Below, piece after piece: positions 28,050 through 37,269 of a stretch of 64,000 nucleotides of DNA. A program made the position numbers and the translations under genes. Source of the DNA: Burkholderia anthina (GTDB taxonomy: Bacteria > Pseudomonadota > Gammaproteobacteria > Burkholderiales > Burkholderiaceae); NCBI RefSeq assembly GCF_902498995.1, contig NZ_CABVLY010000013.1:1-64000 (forward strand). The letters run 5' to 3'. The notes under the pieces are model-generated. The model was not told the origin of the DNA. It saw nothing but the letters and a program-made list of their open reading frames with translations, and did not search any database. Every line of letters starts with the position of its first letter. Positions within the stretch are counted from its first letter, which is position 1.

Positions 28050-28370
28050 TCAGGCCCGCGGGCTGTACGCGTTGCACCAGCCGCCGTTCGCGACCCGTTT
28101 TCCGCCGAACAGCGGGCACGGCGCGTTCGGGTCGGCGGCCTTGCCCTGGTACAGGCCGCAGCGGCCGCAGTCCTGGCCCGGGGCATAGCGCGCGAACGCC
28201 GCGCGGTCCACGTGCGCGGCGTCGATGCGATAGCCGAGCGCTTTCGCGGCCGGATCGGTTTCGTCGAGCAGCGCCGGCGCGGCGCAGGCGGCGCGCGGCA
28301 GCGCGGCGGCCGACAGCAGGCCGGCGGCGGCGATCAGGAAGGTGCGGCGGGAAGCGGGGCGGCGGGGCAT
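28050..28370 (-). CDS. High-potential iron-sulfur protein (HiPIP), Tat-exported
   Basis: 106 residues. The N-terminus [17 protein letters not shown] is a twin-arginine-type signal. The mature part carries the four ligands of a HiPIP 4Fe-4S cluster: Cys68, Cys71, Cys85 and Cys99 in [16 protein letters not shown] and GGWCNAYSP. HiPIPs are soluble periplasmic electron carriers. It lies 112 bp after the aldehyde dehydrogenase gene on the same strand and within the amine dehydrogenase locus, so it could accept electrons from the dehydrogenase haems. That partnership is inference. Confidence 0.88.
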   Translation of the reverse strand: MPRRPASRRTFLIAAAGLLSAAALPRAACAAPALLDETDPAAKALGYRIDAAHVDRAAFARYAPGQDCGRCGLYQGKAADPNAPCPLFGGKRVANGGWCNAYSPRA

Positions 28371-28482
28371 CGGGTGTCTCGTTGTCGTTATAGGCGGGGA
28401 ACGGCGCGGAAGCATGCGGGGCAACATGCGCGCCGCGCGACCTCGCCGCGCGGCGCAAGCGTGACGCACGTCGGCGACGCGA

Positions 28483-29976
28483 TCACACGTTCATCAGCAC
28501 CGACTTCAACTCCGTGTAGTGCTCGATCGCGGCCGCGCCCATCTCGCGGCCGAAGCCCGACATCCGGTAGCCGCCGAACGGCAGCGCGGGGTCGAGCGCG
28601 CTGTGGCAGTTGACCCACACCGAACCCGAGCGGATTTTCGGGATCATCCGGTGCGCGGCCGACAGGTTGTTGGTCCAGATGCTCGCGCCGAGGCCGTAGC
28701 GCGTGTCGTTCGCGAGACGGATCGCGTCGTCGATCGTGTCGAACGGCATCGCGACCAGCACCGGGCCGAAGATTTCCTCCTGCACGAGCGGGCCTTTCTG
28801 GTCGACGTCGACGAGCACGGTCGGCTTCACGAAGTAGCCGGGGCCATACGCTTCGCCGCCGCACGCGAGCTGCGCGCCGAGTTCGCGGCCGCGCTCGATG
28901 TAGCCGGCCACGCGCTTTTGCTGCTTCGCCGAGATCAGCGGGCCCATGTCGACCGACGGATCGAGCGCATTGCCGAGCTTCATGTTGCTCGCGATGCCCG
29001 CGATGTCGCCCACCACGCGATCGAAGTGCTTGCGCTGCACGTACAGGCGCGAACCCGCGCAGCACACCTGGCCGTGATTGAAGAAGATCGCGGTGGCCGC
29101 GCCCGAGGCCGCGACGGCCGGGTCCGCATCGTCGCACACGATCGTCGGCGACTTGCCGCCGAGTTCGAGCGTCACGCGCGTCATCGATTCCATCGCGGCC
29201 TTGCCGATCAGCTTGCCGACTTCGGTCGAGCCGGTGAAGGTCAGCTTGTCGACGTCGGGGTGGTGCGCGAGCGCCGCGCCCGCTTCGACGCCGGTGCCCG
29301 TGACGACGTTGAACACGCCGGCCGGATACCCGGCTTCCTGCACGAGCTCCGCGAGCCGCAGCGCGGTGAGCGGCGTTTCGTCGGCGGGCTTGAGCACCAT
29401 CGTGCAGCCCGTTGCCAGCGCGGGGCCGAGCTTCCAGCACGCGAGCAGCAGCGGGAAATTCCACGCGACGATCGCGCCGACCACGCCCACGGCTTCGCGC
29501 CGGATGAAGCCGTGGAACTGGCTGTCGGGCATCAGCGGCATCGACACGTCGACGGTCGAGCCTTCGATCTTGGTCGCCCAGCCGGCCATGTAGCGCAGGA
29601 AGTCGATCGCGAGCTGCACGTCCATCACGCGGGCGATCTGTACGCTCTTGCCGTTGTTCACGCACTCGAGTTCGGCGAGCTGCTGCGCGTCGCGCTCGAA
29701 CAGATCCGCGAGACGCCACAGCAGGTTCTGCCGTTCGCGCGGCCGCATGCGGCTCCACGCGGAATCGTCGAACGCCTGGCGCGCCGCGCGCACCGCGCGA
29801 TCGACGTCGGCCGCGCCGGACGCCGGCACGCGACACAGTTCGTCGCCGGTCGCGGGGTTGTGGACGGCCAGGGTGGCGCCGCTTTCGGCGCTGCGCCACG
29901 CATCGCCGATCAGCATCGACGGCGTGCGTGCGATGAACGACTGGGTTTGCGGAAGTAACGACAACGTTGCCTGCAT
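28483..29976 (-). CDS. Aldehyde dehydrogenase (phenylacetaldehyde/FeaB-like)
   Basis: 497 residues, full-length NAD(P)-dependent aldehyde dehydrogenase: Rossmann and active-site elements AWNFPLLLACWKLGPAL, LTFTGSTEVGK, ELGGKSP (general-base Glu) and NHGQVCCAGSR (catalytic Cys). A GAGGAG site precedes the start. A sigma54 promoter lies 42 bp upstream, divergent from qhpA. The dehydrogenase converts amines to aldehydes in the periplasm, and this cytoplasmic enzyme would oxidise the aldehyde to the acid, which the CoA ligase in the other operon could activate. Substrate preference cannot be read with certainty. Confidence 0.92.
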   Translation of the reverse strand: MQATLSLLPQTQSFIARTPSMLIGDAWRSAESGATLAVHNPATGDELCRVPASGAADVDRAVRAARQAFDDSAWSRMRPRERQNLLWRLADLFERDAQQLAELECVNNGKSVQIARVMDVQLAIDFLRYMAGWATKIEGSTVDVSMPLMPDSQFHGFIRREAVGVVGAIVAWNFPLLLACWKLGPALATGCTMVLKPADETPLTALRLAELVQEAGYPAGVFNVVTGTGVEAGAALAHHPDVDKLTFTGSTEVGKLIGKAAMESMTRVTLELGGKSPTIVCDDADPAVAASGAATAIFFNHGQVCCAGSRLYVQRKHFDRVVGDIAGIASNMKLGNALDPSVDMGPLISAKQQKRVAGYIERGRELGAQLACGGEAYGPGYFVKPTVLVDVDQKGPLVQEEIFGPVLVAMPFDTIDDAIRLANDTRYGLGASIWTNNLSAAHRMIPKIRSGSVWVNCHSALDPALPFGGYRMSGFGREMGAAAIEHYTELKSVLMNV

Positions 29977-30017
29977 GAAAGCTCCTCGCTCATCGGGGTT
30001 CGGGTGCCGAGGCGAAA

Positions 30018-30033
30018 AGCAGCTTCCGTACCA
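30018..30033 (-). promoter_or_regulatory. Sigma54 promoter of aldehyde dehydrogenase gene
   Basis: On the minus strand TGGTACGGAAGCTGCT matches TGGCACG-N4-TTGCW at 14 of the conserved positions that matter most, including GG at -24 and GC at -12. It is 42 bp from the start codon and about 115 bp from the shared activator sites. Confidence 0.75.
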
Positions 30034-30147
30034 ACGGCCGCAGCGCGGCCTGCCTGCGCGCCGGGCGCGCCATGCGGCGCGGGGCGCGCGGCGTGCGTGT
30101 CGACGATGCCGGCCACGACCGGCCGTGCGCCGCGTTCGTGGCGCGAC

Positions 30148-30190
30148 GTCTCAATTTGAGAATTCGCATGCAACGTGAGACGCGACATGC
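30148..30190. promoter_or_regulatory. Activator sites shared by divergent qhpA and aldehyde dehydrogenase genes
   Basis: Two adjacent elements. The first is GTCTCAA-T-TTGAGAA (30148-30162). The second contains TGAGACGCGACATGC (30176-30190), 15 bases identical to the right half of the 33-bp inverted repeat upstream of the porin gene. They lie 115-190 bp from both -24/-12 promoters, as for enhancer-binding sites. Confidence 0.72.
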
Positions 30191-30335
30191 GGCACGCGCG
30201 CGGCCGGCCGGCGTGATGCAGCGGCCGCGAAGGCGCGCGAATGCCGATTTGGCGCGCCGGTTTGAATCGGGATTTTCCCGAGCGTTCGGCGGCAAAAGCG
30301 CGTGTTTTCCTTGTGGCAAACCCGGATCGGGCGAT

Positions 30336-30351
30336 TGGCACGGCCTGTGCT
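30336..30351 (+). promoter_or_regulatory. Sigma54 promoter of the qhpA operon
   Basis: TGGCACGGCCTGTGCT matches the sigma54 consensus at every position but one of the fixed bases, with GG and GC correctly spaced. It lies 73 bp upstream of the qhpA start codon. Confidence 0.8.
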
Positions 30352-30423
30352 TGAAGAGCATGAGACAAGCGCCGCAGCGCTGCATGCCGGACGATTCGAG
30401 ACCCCACGTAAAGGAGCAGAGCC

Positions 30424-32037
30424 TTGTTCAAGACTTTCATTCGACGCAGCAGGCCGCCCCGCGCGGCCGCGGCCGTCGTGGCCGCCGGTGCGTTCGCGCT
30501 GGCCTCGGGCGCCGTGCAGGCGCAGGCCCAGGCCCAGGCGCCGCGCGACGCTCACGCGATCCTGAGCCAGACATGCGCGGCCTGTCACGCGGCCGAGTCG
30601 AAGGATTCGTGGAGCCGCATCAGCCATCAGCGCAAGACGCCGGAAGGCTGGCTGATGACGATCGCGCGGATGCAGACGATGCACGGCCTCACGATCAGCG
30701 ACGACGAGCGCCGCATCCTCGTGAAGTACCTGTCGGATACGCAGGGCCTCGCGCCGTCGGAGACGAAGGATTTCCGCTATGCGCCCGAGCGCCGCCTGAA
30801 CACGCAGGAGACCGTCAACAACGAGGCATTCAAGCAGATGTGCGCGCGCTGCCACTCGGCCGCGCGTCCGCTGCTGCAGCGCCGCCCGGTCGCCGAATGG
30901 GACAAGCTCGTGAACTTCCACCTCGGGCAGTGGCCGTCGATCGAGTATTCGGCGATGGGCCGCGACCGCGACTGGTTCAAGATCGCGCTGACCGAGATGG
31001 CGCCGATGCTCGCGAAGGACTATCCGTACGACAGCAAGGCGTGGACCGACTGGAAGCAGCATCACCCGCCCGCGACCGCGCTCGCCGGCACGTGGAGCTT
31101 CGGCGGCCACATGCCGGGCAAGGGCGACGCGTACGGCACGATGACCGTGAAGGGCGGCGCGGGCGACCGCTTCGACGTCGAGCTGAAGGGCCGCTTCGCG
31201 GACGGCAGCCCGCTCGCGGGCACCGGCACCGCGGTGCTCTATACGGGCTACGAGTGGCGCGCGAGCGTGAAGGTCGGCGACACGACGATGCGTCAGGTGC
31301 TGATGGCGAGCGACGGCACGCTGCGCGGCCGGATGTTCGACGACGCGCACGACGAGCGCGGCCTCGATTTCAACGCGGCGAAGCTCGGCCAGCCGCAGAT
31401 CGTCGCCGTGCAGCCGGCCTACGTGAAGGCGGGCGGTGAGACCGACGTGACGATCGTCGGCGCGAACCTGCAGGGCACGCCCGCGTTCGGCGCCGGCGTG
31501 ACCGTCGCATCGGTGCTCGAACGCACGCCGGAATATGTGCGAGTGCGCGTGAAGGCCGCCGACGGCAGCGCGGCCGGCGCACGCCGCGTGAGCGTCGGTG
31601 CAGCGCACGCGGATGGCTTCGCGGTCTATCGCGAGATCCGCGACGTGAAGGTCGAACCCGACTTCGCGGTCGCGCGCATCGGCGGCAACGGCGGCTCGAC
31701 GCCGAAGGTCGAAGGGCGTTTCGACGCGGTGGCATGGGGCGTCGACGGCGCGGGCAAGCCGTTCCGCATCGGCGTCGTGCCCGCGCAATGGTCGGTCGCG
31801 CCGTTCGACGATCAGTCGAAGGGCGATCGCGACACGCAGTTCGCCGGCACGATGCAGGCGTCGACGGGCATCTTCACGCCGGGCAACGCGGGCCCGAACC
31901 CCGCGCGCCGGATGGGCACCAACAACACGGGCAACCTGAACGTCGTCGCGACGGTGACGGACGGCTCGCGCACGGTGACGGGCACCGGGCACATGATCGT
32001 CGCGGTGCAGCGCTGGAACAATCCGCCGCTGCCCTGA
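30424..32037 (+). CDS. qhpA: Quinohemoprotein amine dehydrogenase alpha subunit
   Basis: 537 residues with a signal peptide ending VQAQAQ. Two c-type haem motifs are present, CAACH (51-55) and CARCH (140-144), as in the dihaem cytochrome domain of QHNDH, followed by the beta-rich domains II-IV that ring the gamma subunit. The periplasmic enzyme oxidises primary amines to aldehydes and passes electrons through its haems. The start is TTG at 30424 with AAGGAG seven bases upstream; no better in-frame ATG gives the full signal peptide. It is the first gene of a sigma54-controlled operon. Confidence 0.92.
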   Translation: MFKTFIRRSRPPRAAAAVVAAGAFALASGAVQAQAQAQAPRDAHAILSQTCAACHAAESKDSWSRISHQRKTPEGWLMTIARMQTMHGLTISDDERRILVKYLSDTQGLAPSETKDFRYAPERRLNTQETVNNEAFKQMCARCHSAARPLLQRRPVAEWDKLVNFHLGQWPSIEYSAMGRDRDWFKIALTEMAPMLAKDYPYDSKAWTDWKQHHPPATALAGTWSFGGHMPGKGDAYGTMTVKGGAGDRFDVELKGRFADGSPLAGTGTAVLYTGYEWRASVKVGDTTMRQVLMASDGTLRGRMFDDAHDERGLDFNAAKLGQPQIVAVQPAYVKAGGETDVTIVGANLQGTPAFGAGVTVASVLERTPEYVRVRVKAADGSAAGARRVSVGAAHADGFAVYREIRDVKVEPDFAVARIGGNGGSTPKVEGRFDAVAWGVDGAGKPFRIGVVPAQWSVAPFDDQSKGDRDTQFAGTMQASTGIFTPGNAGPNPARRMGTNNTGNLNVVATVTDGSRTVTGTGHMIVAVQRWNNPPLP

Positions 32038-32108
32038 CCGGTCCGCATGCCTTTGCGCCGGGCCGCCGCGCGGCCCGGTCCGAATCCGACGAATGCAAGG
32101 AGAATCCG

Positions 32109-33539
32109 ATGAGCGCCCTGCTGAACGTGGTCGAACGTAACGTGCACGAAGTGCGCGTCGACGACGAGCGCCTGATGTTCCATGTGCCGAGCAGTTCGCT
32201 GTTCGCGGCCGATCGCGTGACGGCCGACATCATCGACGCGCTGCGCGCGAGCAGCTGCACGGCCGACGAATTGTTCGCGCGGCTGGCCGGCCGCTCGCCG
32301 CACGGCGAACTCGCCGAGACGCTCGGCGAGCTGATGGCCCTCGAGGTCGTCAGCGACGGCTCGCCGCTCACGCCCGAGATCGCGGTGAAGCGCGTCGAGC
32401 GCACCGCGATCGATACGGTCGTGCTGAACGTGAACACCGGCTGCAACCTGAGCTGTACGTACTGCTACAAGGAAGACCTCGACACGCCGTCCGCCGGGCG
32501 GCGGATGGACATCGACACCGCCAAGGCGTCGGTCGAGATGCTGCTGAAGGAGTCGCCCGACCTGCCGCGCTACACGGTCGTGTTCTTCGGCGGCGAACCG
32601 CTCAGCAACCGCAAGCTGATCGAGTGCATGGTCGAGTATTGCGAGCTGCGTTTCGGTGCGCTCGGCAAGCAGGTCGAGTTCGTGATGACGACCAACGCGA
32701 CGCTGCTGACCGAGGACATCATCGACTGGCTCGACGCGCATCGCTTCGGGTTGTCGATCAGCATCGACGGGCCGCGCTCGATCCACGACCTGAACCGCCG
32801 CACGGTCGGCGGCGCGGGCACCTACGACGTCGTGCGCCGCAAGGTCGAGATGCTGCTCGAGCGCTACCGCAGCCGCCCGGTCGGCGCGCGCGTGACGCTC
32901 ACGAGCGGCGTGACCGACATCGAAGGCATCTGGGATCACCTGTTCAACGAACTCGGCTTCGCGGAAGTCGGCTTCGCACCGGTCACGTCGGGGCAGCTCG
33001 ACACGTTCAACCTGCAGCCGGCCGAACTTGCTCAAGTATTCGCGAACATGAAGGCGCTCGGCCGCCGTTACCTGGCCGCCGCGCTCGAGAACCGCAACAT
33101 CGGCTTCTCGAACCTGCATCAACTGATCACCGACCTGCACGAAGGGCACAAGAAGTCGCTGCCGTGCGGCGCGGGGCTCAAGATGCTCGCGGTCGATCAC
33201 AAGGGCGACCTGAACCTGTGCCACCGCTTCACGGGCTCGACGCTGCCGACCTTCGGTAACGTGCATGAAGGCGTCGCGCAGGCGGAACTCAACGACTTCC
33301 TGTCGCAACGCCTCGATCGCAGCGGCACCGGCTGCGAAACCTGCCGCATCCGCAACCTGTGCTCGGGCGGGTGCTATCACGAGAGCTACGCGCGCTACGG
33401 CGACCCCGCGCATCCGACCTATCACTACTGCGAGCTGATGCGCGACTGGATCGATTTCGGTATCGAGGTCTACAGCCGGATCATCGCCGGCAACCCGGCG
33501 TTCATCGACAACCACATCACTCCGCGCAAGGCGAACTGA
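32109..33539 (+). CDS. qhpD: QhpD radical SAM/SPASM thioether-forming maturase
   Basis: 476 residues. An N-terminal peptide-recognition-like region (about 1-95) precedes the radical SAM motif CNLSCTYC (Cys112, Cys116, Cys119) and FFGGEPL. The C-terminal SPASM region includes [22 protein letters not shown] and [19 protein letters not shown], which bind auxiliary 4Fe-4S clusters. QhpD makes three intrachain Cys-to-Asp/Glu thioether bonds in the gamma subunit precursor, whose gene begins two bases after this stop codon. The start follows AAGGAG at 7-base spacing. Confidence 0.94.
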   Translation: MSALLNVVERNVHEVRVDDERLMFHVPSSSLFAADRVTADIIDALRASSCTADELFARLAGRSPHGELAETLGELMALEVVSDGSPLTPEIAVKRVERTAIDTVVLNVNTGCNLSCTYCYKEDLDTPSAGRRMDIDTAKASVEMLLKESPDLPRYTVVFFGGEPLSNRKLIECMVEYCELRFGALGKQVEFVMTTNATLLTEDIIDWLDAHRFGLSISIDGPRSIHDLNRRTVGGAGTYDVVRRKVEMLLERYRSRPVGARVTLTSGVTDIEGIWDHLFNELGFAEVGFAPVTSGQLDTFNLQPAELAQVFANMKALGRRYLAAALENRNIGFSNLHQLITDLHEGHKKSLPCGAGLKMLAVDHKGDLNLCHRFTGSTLPTFGNVHEGVAQAELNDFLSQRLDRSGTGCETCRIRNLCSGGCYHESYARYGDPAHPTYHYCELMRDWIDFGIEVYSRIIAGNPAFIDNHITPRKAN

Positions 33540-33540
33540 C

Positions 33541-33864
33541 ATGAAACATCTGAAGCCGCTCAACAACAAGGCGAGAAAGCTCGAGGAGGCCGCGCAGCAG
33601 GATCGCCTCGAGGAAGTCGTGGCGATGACGTCCGTCGCGGGCTGCACGTCGACGACCGATCCCGGCTGGGAAACGGACGTGTTCGGCGGAGTGGCGTCGC
33701 TGTGCCAGCCGATGGAAGCCGACCTGTACGGCTGCTCCGATCCGTGCTGGTGGCCCGCGCAGGTGCCCGACATGATGAGCACCTATCCCGACTGGAACAA
33801 GCATGCGGCCGATTCCGGCGCGGACTGGCGCCAGCTCGGCAGCGTGTTCCCCAAAGACAAGTGA
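33541..33864 (+). CDS. qhpC: Quinohemoprotein amine dehydrogenase gamma subunit precursor (CTQ peptide)
   Basis: 107 residues, a RiPP-like precursor. Residues 1-28 form the leader (MKHLKPLNN ... EEVVA) and the core starts at about Met29. By comparison with the known Paracoccus protein, every modified residue is present: thioethers Cys35-Glu44, Cys55-Asp61 and Cys69-Asp77, and the cofactor pair Cys65-Trp71 that becomes cysteine tryptophylquinone. The core motif [20 protein letters not shown] is the family hallmark. Expected maturation is cross-linking by QhpD, hydroxylation by QhpG, leader removal by QhpE and export by QhpF, all encoded in this locus. Confidence 0.95.
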   Translation: MKHLKPLNNKARKLEEAAQQDRLEEVVAMTSVAGCTSTTDPGWETDVFGGVASLCQPMEADLYGCSDPCWWPAQVPDMMSTYPDWNKHAADSGADWRQLGSVFPKDK

Positions 33865-33892
33865 TCCACCCGGCACCGATCAAGGATTCTCC

Positions 33893-35011
33893 ATGCGATT
33901 CACGACACCCCTGAGCCGCGCGTTCCTCGCCGCCGCGCTCGCATCGGCCGCGTCGCTGTCGGCCGCGGCCGGCGCGCCGCTGCAGGCCGGCCACGAGTAC
34001 CTCGCCGTCACGAACTATCCGAACAACCTGACGGTGATCGACACGGGCACCGACAGCATCGCGAAGACCTGCACGCTGCCCGATGCGTTCGGCCCCGGCA
34101 CGATCCAGATCAGCCCGGACCATACGCGCGCCTACGTGCTGAACAATCACTACGGCGACCTGTACGGCATCGATCTCGATTCGTGCAAGACCGTGTTCCA
34201 TGCGGATCTCGCGGAAGCCGGCAACGAGCGCGCGCGCGCGATGTTCTCGATCGGGCTGAGCCCGGACGGCAAGGAGATCTACAGCGTCGTCAATCCGACG
34301 AAACTGAACCGCGACAGCTACGAAGTGGAGTCGCCGCGCCTGCAGGTGTACCGCACCGACGGCGGGCTCGATGCGAAGCCGGTGCGCACGTTCCCGGCGC
34401 CGCGCCAGACGACGATGCTGCAGGCGGCCGACGACGGGTCGCTGTTCATCGTCGGCGCGGACATCTACCGGATGAACGCGCAGACCGGCAAGTACGACGT
34501 CGCGGTGCCGCTGCGCAACTGGAAGCGGCCGCTGCACGGCCAGCCGGACGTGCTGTACGTGTGGCCGCAGCAGCGTCCGCAGCACACGTTCAACCTGCTC
34601 TACACGGCCGACCGCTTCAAGGACGAGAAGAAGGATCCGGCATCCGCGCAGACGATGTACGGCTACATCGACATCGACCTGAAGACGGGCAACGCGACGG
34701 TCAAGGATTTCGCGCCGGTCACCGAGGTGTACTTCACGGGCGGCCTGTCGCCGAAGGATCCGAACGCGATGTACGGCGTGCTGAACCGGATCGCCAAGTA
34801 CGACGTGAAGAGCGAGAAGCTGGTGGAAGCCGCGCCGCTCGATCATTCGTACTACTGCCTGTCGTTCAACCGCGAGGGCAGCAAGCTCTACCTTGCCGGC
34901 ACCTTCAACACCGTCGCGGTGTACGACGCCGACACGCTGAAGAAGCTGAAGGACATTCGCGTGCCGGGCGGCGACATGGCGATCACGACCGCGCAGATCT
35001 TTACACGATGA
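33893..35011 (+). CDS. qhpB: Quinohemoprotein amine dehydrogenase beta subunit
   Basis: 372 residues with a signal peptide (ending about AAAGA) and a seven-bladed beta-propeller with repeats such as [20 protein letters not shown] and [24 protein letters not shown], in the style of the amine dehydrogenase beta chain. It covers the gamma subunit and completes the active site cavity. The ATG at 33893 follows AAGGATT. It is co-transcribed with qhpA, qhpD and qhpC; the order A-D-C-B fits known clusters. Confidence 0.92.
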   Translation: MRFTTPLSRAFLAAALASAASLSAAAGAPLQAGHEYLAVTNYPNNLTVIDTGTDSIAKTCTLPDAFGPGTIQISPDHTRAYVLNNHYGDLYGIDLDSCKTVFHADLAEAGNERARAMFSIGLSPDGKEIYSVVNPTKLNRDSYEVESPRLQVYRTDGGLDAKPVRTFPAPRQTTMLQAADDGSLFIVGADIYRMNAQTGKYDVAVPLRNWKRPLHGQPDVLYVWPQQRPQHTFNLLYTADRFKDEKKDPASAQTMYGYIDIDLKTGNATVKDFAPVTEVYFTGGLSPKDPNAMYGVLNRIAKYDVKSEKLVEAAPLDHSYYCLSFNREGSKLYLAGTFNTVAVYDADTLKKLKDIRVPGGDMAITTAQIFTR

Positions 35012-35057
35012 CGCGCGCGCCGGCCCGCGGGCCGGCGCCGCCGATCAGGAGACACAC

Positions 35058-36776
35058 ATGACCACCGCCATCGCCACCGGCGTGCCGCGCGACGGCCTGT
35101 CGATCGTGCGGGGCCGCACCGACGCGCCGCTGTCGGACGCGCCCGTCGCCGCGCTGCTGCGCGACACCGCCGCGCGCTTTCCGGCGCGGCCGGCCGTCGT
35201 GTTCCGCGAGCAGGGCATCCGCTGGGACTGGCGCACGTTCGCGCACGAGATCGACGTACTCGCGGCCGGCCTCGCCGCGCTCGGCATCGAAAAGGGCGAC
35301 CGCGTCGGCATCTGGTCGCCGAACCGCGTCGAATGGCTGCTCACGCAGTTCGCGACCGCGCGCATCGGCGCGATTCTCGTCAACATCAATCCGGCCTACC
35401 GGCTCGCGGAACTCGAATACGCGCTGAACAAGGTCGGCTGCCGCGCGCTGATCGCGGCCGAGCAGTTCAAGTCGTCGAAGTACCTGGAAATGCTGCAGGC
35501 GCTGGCGCCGGAACTCGCGCATTGTGCGCCGGGCGAGCTGCATGCGGCGCGGCTGCCGACCCTGCGCACGGTCGTGTCGATGGGCGAGGTCGCGCCGGCC
35601 GGGATGTTCCGCTTCGCGGACGTGATGGCGCGCGGCCGCGACACGCTCGATGTCGCGGCGCTCGATGCGATCGGCGCGACGCTTGCTGCCGCCGATCCGA
35701 TCAACATCCAGTTCACGAGCGGCACGACCGGCAGCCCGAAGGGCGCGACGCTCACGCATCGCAACGTCGTCAACAATGCGCGTTTCATCGCGATGGCGAT
35801 GCGCTTCACCGAGCAGGATTCGCTGTGCATTCCGGTGCCGCTGTATCACTGCTTCGGGATGGTGCTGGCGGTGCTCGCGTGCGTGTCGACGGGGGCCGCG
35901 ATGGTGTTCCCCGGCGAGGCGTTCGACCCGGTCGCGACGCTCGCGGCGGTGGCCGACGAACGTTGCACCGCGCTGCACGGCGTGCCGACGATGTTCATCG
36001 CGGAACTCGATCATCCGGCGTTCTCGACGTTCGACCTGTCGACGCTGCGCACCGGCATCATGGCCGGTTCGCCGTGCCCGATCGAGACGATGAAGCGCGT
36101 CGTGTCGCAGATGCACCTGTCGGAAATCACGATTGCATACGGGATGACGGAGACGAGCCCCGTGTCGTTCCAGAGCTCGACCGACGATCCGCTGGAGAAG
36201 CGCACGACGACGGTCGGGCGCGTGCAGCCGCATCTGGACGTGAAGATCGTCGATCCGGACGGGCGCATCGTGCCGGTCGGTGCGACGGGCGAGCTGTGCA
36301 CGAAGGGCTATTCGGTGATGCTGGGCTACTGGGACGACGATGCGAAAACGCGGGAAACGATCGTCGACGGCTGGATGCACACGGGCGATCTCGCGACGCT
36401 CGATGCGGACGGCTACTGCAACATCGTCGGCCGGTTGAAGGACATGGTGATCCGCGGCGGCGAGAACATCTATCCGCGCGAGATCGAGGAATTCCTGTTC
36501 AGGCATCCGAAGATCCAGAGCGTGCAGGTGTTCGGCGTGCCGGACGCGAAGTACGGCGAGGAGCTGTGCGCGTGGATCGTGCTGCGCGCGAACGAGCAGA
36601 TGGCCGAGGACGATGTGAGGGCGTTTTGCCACGGCCAGATCGCGCATTACAAGATCCCGAAGTACGTCTGTTTCGTCGACGAATTGCCGATGACGGTGAC
36701 CGGCAAGGTGCAGAAGTTCGTGATGCGCCAGCAGATGATCGACGCATGGGGGCTGAAAGCCGCCGATACCGCGTAG
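35058..36776 (+). CDS. Acyl-CoA synthetase (AMP-binding, FadD-like)
   Basis: 572 residues of the ANL superfamily: phosphate-binding motif [26 protein letters not shown] (A5-type), [38 protein letters not shown] (hinge) and the catalytic Lys in VTGKVQKF. It activates carboxylic acids to CoA thioesters through an acyl adenylate. The gene starts 46 bp after qhpB and ends before a terminator, so it belongs to the amine dehydrogenase operon. It would take the acid formed by the aldehyde dehydrogenase into beta-oxidation-type breakdown, which points to medium- or long-chain or aryl amines as substrates; that is inference. Confidence 0.92.
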   Translation: MTTAIATGVPRDGLSIVRGRTDAPLSDAPVAALLRDTAARFPARPAVVFREQGIRWDWRTFAHEIDVLAAGLAALGIEKGDRVGIWSPNRVEWLLTQFATARIGAILVNINPAYRLAELEYALNKVGCRALIAAEQFKSSKYLEMLQALAPELAHCAPGELHAARLPTLRTVVSMGEVAPAGMFRFADVMARGRDTLDVAALDAIGATLAAADPINIQFTSGTTGSPKGATLTHRNVVNNARFIAMAMRFTEQDSLCIPVPLYHCFGMVLAVLACVSTGAAMVFPGEAFDPVATLAAVADERCTALHGVPTMFIAELDHPAFSTFDLSTLRTGIMAGSPCPIETMKRVVSQMHLSEITIAYGMTETSPVSFQSSTDDPLEKRTTTVGRVQPHLDVKIVDPDGRIVPVGATGELCTKGYSVMLGYWDDDAKTRETIVDGWMHTGDLATLDADGYCNIVGRLKDMVIRGGENIYPREIEEFLFRHPKIQSVQVFGVPDAKYGEELCAWIVLRANEQMAEDDVRAFCHGQIAHYKIPKYVCFVDELPMTVTGKVQKFVMRQQMIDAWGLKAADTA

Positions 36777-36824
36777 TTGTCCGGCGGCGGCCATGCCGCC
36801 CGCCGCACTGCGCCGCGTCTGCCC

Positions 36825-36849
36825 AACCGCCCGCCCGCTGGGCGGTTTT
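36825..36849 (+). terminator. Rho-independent terminator of the qhpA operon
   Basis: AACCGCCC (36825-36832) pairs with GGGCGGTT (36840-36847) and runs into TTTT. It lies 49 bp after the acyl-CoA synthetase stop codon and marks the end of the operon. Confidence 0.85.
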
Positions 36850-37269
36850 CCTGCCGCCGCGCCCGCCCGGGGTAAAATGCGCGCCACGCCGCGATGCCGC
36901 GCGCGCCGGGCCTGCCGCCATTCCGACGAACGGCGCACCGCCGCGCCGCGCGCCCGCACCGGGGCGTTCGAAGCGTCCCCCGCAAGACAAGCCGCGCGAT
37001 GCAGCCGGCCCGCCCGACAGGCACCCGACGAACGAATCGGCGGCCGCGTCGGGGCCCGGCGCGTCATCCGGATTCGATGTCCCATCCTGCGCTTTCCCGA
37101 TCGATCGGCCCGCATGCGGCCGCATCGTCCGATTCGTCTGATGAATGTCGTGTCGACGCGCGCGCCCGGAGATTCGCCGGGCCCGTCGCGGATTCGTTCG
37201 CGGGATCGCGCTTCGCAGCTTCGTAACGTGTTTCGACAGGGTCGAGTGGCGAGTTTTCCATCCAGAACA
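36850..37269. other. Intergenic region before TonB receptor
   Basis: About 420 bp without a supported gene. The frame of the receptor is open through it, but the signal peptide begins only at 37270. I looked for a thiamine (TPP) or cobalamin riboswitch and saw no conserved core of either. A Fur box was not seen. Confidence 0.5.

Noticed and set aside
27817..28458. N-terminal extension of the sigma54 activator to 857 residues
   Set aside because: It overlaps the HiPIP gene and lacks domain content. The GTG at 27816 has a strong ribosome binding site.
36850..37269. Riboswitch ahead of the TonB receptor
   Set aside because: No conserved TPP or cobalamin core sequences are visible.
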